Assembly (NCBI GenBank): GCA_937952395.1
Contig: CALFYV010000463.1
Coordinates: forward strand, 1 to 5,398
Direction: 5' to 3'
Length of the DNA stretch: 5,398 bases
Source: an uncultured Bacteriovoracaceae bacterium
GTDB taxonomy: Bacteria > Bdellovibrionota > Bacteriovoracia > Bacteriovoracales > Bacteriovoracaceae
The position numbers were made by a program, and so were the translations under genes. Below are positions 1-3,713 of this stretch, piece by piece; the stretch's first letter is position 1; each line of letters opens with the position of its first letter. A model generated the notes under the pieces. That model ran no database searches, had not been told where the DNA came from, and was given only the letters and a program-made list of their open reading frames with translations.

Positions 1-11
1 ATAAAAAGATC

Positions 12-737
12 ATGGAAGTTCAATTAAGTGCATCGGATTTAAAAAAGACGTTTAATGGCAGACAAGTGGTGAAAGGAGTCAGCATTGATGTCAGGCAAGG
101 TGAAGTTGTAGGTTTACTCGGCCCAAATGGTGCAGGTAAGACTACTTCTTTTTATATGATTGTAGGACTAGTTCCTGCGGATGAGGGAAAAATTGTGCTA
201 ACGAATGAAGAAATTACCTCTCTACCCATTCACGAGCGTGCGCTCAAGGGGATTGGTTATCTTCCTCAGGAAGCTTCTATTTTTAGAGAGCTGAATGTTG
301 AAGAAAATATTTTTGCAGTTTTAGAAGTGAGAAATCTTTCACGTTCTCAAAGACTGAAATTATTAAATGATCTTATTAAAGATTTCGGACTTAACCATAT
401 TAGAAAATCAAAAGGGCGCGAGCTCTCAGGTGGAGAAAGAAGAAGAGTCGAAATTGCTAGAACTTTAGCCTTAGAGCCTAAATTTGTACTTTTGGATGAG
501 CCTTTTGCAGGGGTTGATCCGCTGGCTGTAAGTGACATACAGGCTATTATAAAAAAATTAAAAGAAAGAAATATAGGAGTCCTGATAACGGATCATAGTG
601 TTCGGGAAACTTTGGGCATTGTCGATAGGGCCTATATCATGAATAGCGGTGAATTGTTAGTAAGTGGAACTCCAGAAGAAATTCTCAAGAGTGAAACAGC
701 GAAGAAGTTCTATTTAGGTGAAGATTTCAAAATGTAG
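12..737 (+). CDS. lptB: LPS export ABC transporter ATP-binding protein LptB
   Basis: ATPase of the LptB2FG complex, which extracts lipopolysaccharide from the outer leaflet of the inner membrane and pushes it along the LptC-LptA bridge to LptDE. The 241 residues equal the usual LptB length and carry the whole nucleotide-binding set: Walker A GPNGAGKTT (37-45), Q-loop Gln86 in YLPQEASIFR, ABC signature LSGGERRR (138-145), Walker B FVLLDEP (158-164, Asp162 and catalytic Glu163), D-loop and switch His195 in ITDHSVRET. The YLPQEASIFR stretch and the FAGVDP after Walker B are typical of LptB rather than of amino-acid transporter ATPases. The ATG at 12 gives a normal N-terminus; too little upstream sequence is present to judge its ribosome site. 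The TAA at 2-4 could be the stop of an upstream lptA/lptC-type gene, but this cannot be shown. rpoN follows after 23 bases, so cotranscription is likely. Confidence 0.96.
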   Translation: MEVQLSASDLKKTFNGRQVVKGVSIDVRQGEVVGLLGPNGAGKTTSFYMIVGLVPADEGKIVLTNEEITSLPIHERALKGIGYLPQEASIFRELNVEENIFAVLEVRNLSRSQRLKLLNDLIKDFGLNHIRKSKGRELSGGERRRVEIARTLALEPKFVLLDEPFAGVDPLAVSDIQAIIKKLKERNIGVLITDHSVRETLGIVDRAYIMNSGELLVSGTPEEILKSETAKKFYLGEDFKM

Positions 738-760
738 GAAAAAGTTGTGAGGAGAAATCT

Positions 761-2224
761 ATGGCAATGAAAATGAATATGAGTCTGAAGCAAACACAAA
801 GTTTGATGATGACTCCACAATTGCAGCAAGCTATCAAGCTTCTAACTCTAACTCATTTAGAGATGCAAAATGTTATTGCCCAAGAAATGGTAGAAAATCC
901 TATGCTAGAAGAATCTGGCTCTGAGGTAACCAAAGAAGAAATCCAACAAAGAGATAATACTGAAATCCAAAATAAAGAAGCTACTGCTGATGACTTCAAG
1001 GGACCTGATCTTGTTGATAGTGGCAAAGATCAATTTGATTGGGAGAAGTATATTGAGTCTCATGACTCTCATTCTTCTACTCCACGCTCCAGTGCCGATT
1101 TTAATGGCAATAATGATCAGCCTAATTATGAAAACATGGTTTCTAAAAGTATGACTTTGCAAGAGCATCTTGAGTGGCAACTTAAAATGGAGAGTTTACT
1201 GGCAGAAGAATGGAAAATTGCTCATGCTATTATTCATAATATTGATGAAGAGGGTTATTTAGATGCTAACTTCGAAAATTTTCTCGCTGAATCAAAGCTT
1301 GACCGAGAAGATGCTTTTGAAATCCTTAAAATGATTCAAAATCTTGATCCCATTGGTTGTGGTTCAAGAAGTTTGGAAGAATGTTTACTTGTTCAGGCCC
1401 AAGCACTTGAAGTGAGGGCACCACTAGTGGAAATTATTATTAAAGAACACTTAAATGACTTACATAAAAAAGATTATGCTTCTATTTCAAAGAAAACGGG
1501 TGTTGATAAAGAGAAAATTAAAGAAGCAGAAATGATTATCATGGGCTTCAACCCTAAGCCAGGTAGATTGGTTGGGATAGATGAAACTCATTATATTGTT
1601 CCTGATATTTATGTAAAAGAAATTGGTGGAGAATTCGTTATACGATTAAACGATGAGGGTGTTCCCAGGCTCCGTATTTCAAACCTTTATAAATCAATTT
1701 TAAAAGCTCAGCATAGTGGTGATGACAACGCTAAAGAATATATCCAAGATAAACTTCGTGCAGCCATGTGGTTAATCAAGTCTATCGAAAACAGACAGAA
1801 AACCATAGAGAAAGTTGCCAACGCTATTGTTAAATACCAACCAGAGTTTTTTAGAAAAGGGCCAATCTTTTTAAGACCAATGATTCTAAAAGATATTGCC
1901 AATGAGATAGGAATGCATGAATCAACAGTCTCAAGAGTGACAACAAACAAGTATATGCACACACCCATTGGTGTTTTTGAACTTAAATATTTTTTCAATA
2001 CAGGTATCGGCGGCAAGAATGGTGGTATTGATATTGCTTCTGAAAGTTTAAAATTGAAAATTAAAGAACTTGTTGATAATGAAAATACAAGAAAACCATT
2101 AAGTGATCAAAAAATATCAGAAATTCTTAGTACTAAAGATATAGTTGTTGCCCGTCGTACTGTTGCTAAATACCGGGAAATGATGAATATTCTTCCTTCT
2201 TCAAAAAGAAAAAAGCTTAACTAG
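761..2224 (+). CDS. rpoN: RNA polymerase sigma-54 factor RpoN
   Basis: Alternative sigma factor that directs RNA polymerase to -24/-12 promoters and needs an AAA+ enhancer-binding activator to open DNA. The 487 residues show the family layout: glutamine/leucine-rich region I (about 1-50, with QTQSLMMTPQLQQAIKLL), a poorly conserved acidic region II (about 52-125), the core-binding and central domains (about 130-350), the helix-turn-helix ILKDIANEIGMHESTVSR (375-392) followed by the conserved TPIGVFELKYFF, and the RpoN box ARRTVAKYRE (464-473), which reads the -24 element. All diagnostic parts are intact. A GAGGAGA ribosome site at 749-755 lies six bases or so before the ATG at 761; two further ATGs follow within six codons, but the first has the best spacing. 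It lies between lptB and hpf, the common proteobacterial order. It is probably translated from a shared mRNA. Confidence 0.97.
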   Translation: MAMKMNMSLKQTQSLMMTPQLQQAIKLLTLTHLEMQNVIAQEMVENPMLEESGSEVTKEEIQQRDNTEIQNKEATADDFKGPDLVDSGKDQFDWEKYIESHDSHSSTPRSSADFNGNNDQPNYENMVSKSMTLQEHLEWQLKMESLLAEEWKIAHAIIHNIDEEGYLDANFENFLAESKLDREDAFEILKMIQNLDPIGCGSRSLEECLLVQAQALEVRAPLVEIIIKEHLNDLHKKDYASISKKTGVDKEKIKEAEMIIMGFNPKPGRLVGIDETHYIVPDIYVKEIGGEFVIRLNDEGVPRLRISNLYKSILKAQHSGDDNAKEYIQDKLRAAMWLIKSIENRQKTIEKVANAIVKYQPEFFRKGPIFLRPMILKDIANEIGMHESTVSRVTTNKYMHTPIGVFELKYFFNTGIGGKNGGIDIASESLKLKIKELVDNENTRKPLSDQKISEILSTKDIVVARRTVAKYREMMNILPSSKRKKLN

Positions 2225-2241
2225 TATCAGTTAAACTAGTT
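2219..2241 (+). other. Small inverted repeat over the rpoN stop codon
   Basis: AACTAGT (2219-2225) can pair with ACTAGTT (2235-2241) around a nine-base loop, covering the rpoN stop codon and the start of the rpoN-hpf gap. No T-tract follows, so it is not an intrinsic terminator. It could tune mRNA stability or differential expression of hpf, but 7 AT-rich base pairs may also be chance. Confidence 0.25.
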
Positions 2242-2268
2242 AGGAAAATCATAAGAGAGCGAGGTTTT

Positions 2269-2658
2269 ATGAAAGTACAAGTTTCATTCAAGCATTTAGA
2301 ACACACACCGGCCCTAGACGAAATTATTCAATCAAAGTCAGAAAAACTTGAGAAATATCTGGGCGGTAATATCAATGTTCAATGGGTTTGTTATGTACAA
2401 GAGGGCAAACACTATGCCGAAATCAAGCTCTTAGGGCCACAGTTCGAGTACCATGCTAAGGGACATTCAGAGAGCATGTACAAGACTTGCGATGTGGTTA
2501 TAGAAAAAATTGAAAAGCAGCTTATTAAGAAAAAACAAAAATGGAAAAATCATATTCATCATAAGCATGAAGTGCTTTTAAAAGATGAGTTTGTTAATGA
2601 AATAGAAAAAGATGAAGAAGCCGTTATTCAGGCTCAGTATGATGAAGATGTTGCTTAG
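2269..2658 (+). CDS. hpf: Ribosome hibernation promoting factor (short HPF/RaiA family)
   Basis: Binds the 30S decoding region of idle ribosomes, blocking mRNA and tRNA and protecting or dimerising 70S particles in stationary phase. The N-terminal 95 residues follow the family fold (beta-alpha-beta-beta-beta-alpha): MKVQVSFKHLEHTPALDEIIQ, a helix rich in K/E (SKSEKLEKYL), strands around VCYVQEGKHYAEIKLLGP, the conserved GHSESMYKTCDVVIEKIEKQL helix, then a basic patch KKKQKWKNHIHHKH. At 129 residues it is longer than typical 95-residue short HPF yet far too short to hold the C-terminal dimerisation domain of long HPF; the extra is an acidic tail (about 108-129, many D/E). The ribosome site is GCGAGG, close to the ATG at 2269. 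It follows rpoN by 44 bases, the usual neighbour, and is followed by a terminator, so it is the last gene of the unit. Whether it acts like HPF or YfiA/RaiA cannot be told from sequence alone. Confidence 0.93.
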   Translation: MKVQVSFKHLEHTPALDEIIQSKSEKLEKYLGGNINVQWVCYVQEGKHYAEIKLLGPQFEYHAKGHSESMYKTCDVVIEKIEKQLIKKKQKWKNHIHHKHEVLLKDEFVNEIEKDEEAVIQAQYDEDVA

Positions 2659-2676
2659 CTAAAAAGAAATTTTTTT

Positions 2677-2707
2677 AAAGAGCCCCTTGAATAACAAGGG
2701 GCTTTTT
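2677..2707. terminator. Bidirectional rho-independent terminator
   Basis: AGCCCCTTG (2681-2689) pairs perfectly with CAAGGGGCT (2695-2703) around the loop AATAA, and is followed by TTTT then TATTATT on the plus strand. Upstream AAAG (2677-2680) extends the stem and, with the T-run at 2670-2676, supplies the U-rich tail on the minus strand. It closes the lptB-rpoN-hpf unit and probably also the convergent gene that ends at 2712. Confidence 0.92.
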
Positions 2708-2711
2708 ATTA

Positions 2712-3098
2712 TTAAAATTGCTTTTCCACACAAAAGTTTTGAATACATTCAAGTTCGGGTTCGGATTCAATGGCACAGTTTGAAAAACGACTGTACTTTT
2801 GATTTAAATATTTTCCGCGTTCAATAGTCTTTTGCGAAAGAAACTCAACTTCTTCTAGATTTAAATTCAATTTAGAAGTGAAAGTATAGCCGAGTGGTCC
2901 TCCGCAAGCTTTTTCACCAAATGCGATGGCCTTACAATCAGAGTTTTCTTTACATAAAACAACCGATGAAGCCAGCTCTATCGTAGCTTGGATAAGCTTA
3001 GTTTCTGCTGCGTATTCAAATTTCTGTATGTCTCTTTCTTGCGCTCTGGCTAAATTGGTCATAGTTAGAATAAAGGCTAATGCCATTAGATTTTTCAT
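2712..3098 (-). CDS. Small secreted six-cysteine protein with CGGP motif, function unknown
   Basis: A 128-residue protein with a clear Sec signal peptide: MKNL start, hydrophobic core, and ARA at 17-19 giving cleavage before Gln20. The mature part has six cysteines (49, 55, 65, 108, 118, 123), an even number consistent with three disulfides in the periplasm or outside. The pattern C-x5-C-x9-CGGP-x2-Y (49-71) followed by a distal C-x9-C-x4-C resembles small uncharacterised cysteine-rich secreted proteins that share a DC-x5-G-x3-CGGP signature. I cannot assign a function. The ribosome site GGGAGAG precedes the ATG at 3098, and a likely promoter lies at 3130-3158. It is convergent with hpf and shares its terminator. 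No lipobox cysteine follows the signal peptide, so it is not a lipoprotein. Confidence 0.85.
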   Translation of the reverse strand: MKNLMALAFILTMTNLARAQERDIQKFEYAAETKLIQATIELASSVVLCKENSDCKAIAFGEKACGGPLGYTFTSKLNLNLEEVEFLSQKTIERGKYLNQKYSRFSNCAIESEPELECIQNFCVEKQF

Positions 3099-3129
3099 AT
3101 TTTCTCTCCCTAAAATATTGTTTTTTCAA

Positions 3130-3158
3130 TTTTTAACATTGTGTGATTATGATTGCAA
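3130..3158 (-). promoter_or_regulatory. Likely sigma-70 type promoter of the six-cysteine protein gene
   Basis: On the minus strand TTGCAA (3158-3153) and TAAAAA (3135-3130) are separated by 17 bases. Each matches the -35 or -10 consensus at four of six positions. The start would be near 3123, leaving a leader of about 25 nt. It lies just downstream of the preceding minus-strand terminator. AT-richness makes such matches common, so this is tentative. Confidence 0.35.
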
Positions 3159-3163
3159 GTTGG

Positions 3164-3194
3164 TAAAAATAAGGTAGGCGCTTTCGCACCTACC
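3164..3194 (-). terminator. Rho-independent terminator of the small-peptide mRNA
   Basis: Read on the minus strand, GGTAGGTGC (3194-3186) and GCGCCTACC (3181-3173) form a nine-pair stem with one T-G wobble, closed by the stable GNRA-type tetraloop GAAA, followed by TTATTTTTACC. The plus strand has no T-tract after the stem (CGTTTGTTC), so it works only leftward. It begins seven bases after the stop codon of the 27-residue peptide ORF, which supports that ORF being a real transcription unit. Confidence 0.88.
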
Positions 3195-3199
3195 CGTTT

Positions 3200-3261
3200 G
3201 TTCAACTCATAGTTTCTTTAAATGCTAATAAAAAGCTTATCAGCGAAAGAATGAGTTGAAC
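3200..3261. repeat. Long inverted repeat forming the 3' coding-region hairpin of the peptide mRNA
   Basis: GTTCAACTCAT (3200-3210) and ATGAGTTGAAC (3251-3261) are perfect 11-bp inverted repeats. Inside them TCTTT pairs with AAAGA, and GCTAATAA pairs with TTATCAGC at 7 of 8 positions around the loop AAAGC, giving one long imperfect hairpin of 62 nt. It lies within the peptide ORF, from about codon 9 to the stop, which is unusually strong structure for such a short coding region. Confidence 0.85.
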
Positions 3262-3285
3262 TGTGACTAAAATCTTCTCCTCCAT
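3202..3285 (-). CDS. 27-residue hydrophobic peptide, putative type I toxin
   Basis: Begins MEEKI, then one uninterrupted hydrophobic segment LVTVQLILSLISFLLAF (about residues 6-22), then a short polar tail with Lys and Glu. This is a single-span membrane peptide of the size and build of type I toxins such as TisB, ShoB and ZorO, though I see no direct sequence match to any of them. The ATG at 3285 is chosen because AAGGAGG (3298-3292) sits five bases upstream, an optimal ribosome site; longer in-frame starts at 3309 or 3411 have no such site, and the latter overlaps the promoter. A terminator follows seven bases after the stop. The mRNA carries a leader structure over the ribosome site and a long hairpin over the second half of the ORF, and two parts of it are complementary to a divergent small RNA. 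Toxicity and membrane insertion are inferred. Alternatively it is a harmless small membrane peptide under small-RNA control. Confidence 0.72.
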   Translation of the reverse strand: MEEKILVTVQLILSLISFLLAFKETMS

Positions 3286-3333
3286 GAGGCCCTCCTTAAA
3301 GCGCTTCATTGCGCTCAGGAGTCGGGAAGAAGA
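3273..3333 (-). promoter_or_regulatory. Leader structure sequestering the peptide ribosome site
   Basis: In the minus-strand leader CTCCT (3321-3317) can pair with AGGAG of the Shine-Dalgarno (3296-3292), nested outside AGCGC/GCGCT (3315-3311 with 3304-3300) and a six-base loop. Further out TCTTCTTC (3333-3326) can pair with GGAGAAGA in codons 2-5 (3280-3273) with one wobble. Together they would bury both the ribosome site and the start codon. Primary toxin transcripts of tisB and zorO are known to be translationally inactive for a similar reason; the parallel here is inference. Confidence 0.6.
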
Positions 3334-3361
3334 CCTTAACCTTTCGAATTTATTATTAGGT

Positions 3362-3390
3362 GATACATACCGTTTATTTTGTGTTATAGT
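3362..3390 (+). promoter_or_regulatory. Extended -10 promoter of the small RNA
   Basis: TGTTATAGT (3382-3390) is an extended -10 (TGn then TATAGT, five of six to consensus). The -35 is weak: GATACA (3362-3367) with a 17-base spacer matches three of six. Transcription would start near 3397, placing the 12-nt repeat at the very 5' end of the RNA. Confidence 0.5.
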
Positions 3391-3410
3391 GTAAATCGCC
3401 CGTTTGTTCA
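3383..3410 (-). promoter_or_regulatory. Promoter of the small-peptide mRNA, overlapping the opposing one
   Basis: On the minus strand TATAAC (3388-3383, five of six) is a -10 that shares bases with TATAGT of the plus-strand promoter. TGAACA (3410-3405, four of six, 16-base spacer) may be the -35, and it lies inside the 12-nt repeat. The start would be near 3376, giving a leader of about 91 nt and a message of about 215 nt. Confidence 0.42.
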
Positions 3411-3463
3411 TAAATTGAACTATGACTAAAATCTAAAACCCGGACTTATGTCTGGGTTTTTTT
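3397..3463 (+). ncRNA. Putative antisense small RNA (antitoxin) of about 67 nt
   Basis: Defined by an extended -10 promoter ending at 3390 and an intrinsic terminator at 3436-3463, with no ORF between. The RNA contains the 12-nt block (3399-3410) and the 20-nt block (3415-3434), complementary to the stop-codon region and to codons 4-10 of the divergent peptide mRNA. GTTCA (3406-3410) and TGAAC (3416-3420) can form a five-pair hairpin, leaving about 14 nt (TATGACTAAAATCT) single-stranded before the terminator as a seed for pairing. Antisense RNAs of type I modules (IstR-1, OhsC, OrzO) have this divergent position, size and roughly 20-nt complementarity. The transcript ends are predicted, not measured. 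What it does, blocking translation or inviting RNase III, is inference. Confidence 0.7.
3436..3463 (+). terminator. Rho-independent terminator of the small RNA
   Basis: AAACCCGGAC (3436-3445) pairs with GTCTGGGTTT (3450-3459) with one G-T wobble and the loop TTAT, followed by a run of seven T (3457-3463). No protein gene precedes it on the plus strand for more than 700 bases, so it needs a non-coding transcript to terminate. The A-rich upstream flank gives it some activity on the minus strand too. Confidence 0.93.
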
Positions 3464-3557
3464 ATTGCTAAAAAATAAGCAAAGAGCATGACAAGTAAGA
3501 AAACTCTATTTACTTGAAATAATTAAGATGCTGAAGAAGCTAGAGGACAAAATTCTT
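3464..3557. other. AT-rich spacer upstream of the riboswitch
   Basis: No ORF, repeat or RNA is supported here. The promoter for the riboswitch-btuB transcript should lie in this stretch. TTGAAA at 3514-3519 could be a -35, but no good -10 stands at 16-18 bases, so none is called. Confidence 0.4.
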
Positions 3558-3710
3558 TGCCTCATGCCTTTTCCTTGCCTTGTGCCATTAATCTGGATAT
3601 ATGCATAAGTATTAACTTTTTAAAATGGAAGTAGGGTGTAACTCCCTCGCTGTCGCGCAACTGTAAAGCCAGATACATTTTAAAAGGTAGAGGCATTCCC
3701 GCGGAGGATA
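3558..3710 (+). promoter_or_regulatory. Cobalamin riboswitch in the btuB leader
   Basis: The conserved core is plain: TTAAAATGGAAG (3620-3631), the P5 hairpin AGGG-TGTAACT-CCCT (3633-3647), GCTGTCGCGCAACTGTAA (3649-3666) and the B12-box start AGCCAGATAC (3667-3676). The peripheral arms usually found between ACTGTAA and the B12 box are absent, so this is a compact form. CTTTTTAAAAT (3616-3626) can pair with ATTTTAAAAGG (3677-3687) to close the core, and TGCCTC (3558-3563) with GAGGCA (3690-3695) as an outer stem. The ribosome site GGAGG (3703-3707) follows at once; TCC (3697-3699) may pair with its GGA. With no terminator hairpin before the gene, control is probably translational: bound cobalamin hides the ribosome site and lowers receptor synthesis. 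Confidence 0.9.
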
Positions 3711-3713
3711 TCT

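Larger units (their letters stand above)
3193..3410. repeat. Direct repeat pair, 12-nt block (3193-3204 and 3399-3410)
   Basis: CCCGTTTGTTCA occurs identically at 3193-3204 and 3399-3410. The first copy covers the stop codon of the minus-strand peptide ORF (complement TGAACAAACGGG, with TGA the stop). The second copy is at the predicted 5' end of the plus-strand small RNA. As the two are direct repeats and the genes point apart, the small RNA is antisense to the peptide mRNA here. Confidence 0.9.
3256..3434. repeat. Direct repeat pair, 20-nt block (3256-3275 and 3415-3434)
   Basis: TTGAACTGTGACTAAAATCT at 3256-3275 and TTGAACTATGACTAAAATCT at 3415-3434 match at 19 of 20 positions. The first copy is the complement of codons 4-10 of the peptide ORF; the second lies in the middle of the predicted small RNA. 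The same order as the 12-nt block is kept (12-mer then 20-mer), with 51 bases between them in the first copy and only 4 (TAAA) in the second. This suggests a duplication followed by deletion of the middle. Confidence 0.93.

Noticed and set aside
2771..2784. TGGCAC resembling the -24 element of a sigma-54 promoter (interesting next to rpoN)
   Set aside because: No GC follows at the required ten-base spacing after the GG, and the site lies inside the minus-strand coding region.
2926..3177. An 83-codon plus-strand ORF
   Set aside because: It is antisense to the signal-peptide gene, has no ribosome site and runs through that gene's promoter and a minus-strand terminator arm.
3374..3390. A LexA-type operator (CTGT-N8-ACAG) that would link the toxin to SOS as in tisB
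   Set aside because: No such palindrome is visible around either promoter; the organism's own LexA box may differ, so this is absence of evidence only.
3202..3411. A 69-residue minus-strand ORF in frame with the hydrophobic peptide
   Set aside because: Its first 42 codons have no ribosome site, overlap the predicted promoter and contain leader structure; the strong SD at 3298-3292 points to the internal ATG at 3285.
3193..3434. The repeats as a CRISPR array or insertion-sequence ends
   Set aside because: There are only two copies of two different blocks, with unequal spacing, no spacer array, no transposase and no target-site duplication; antisense complementarity explains them better.
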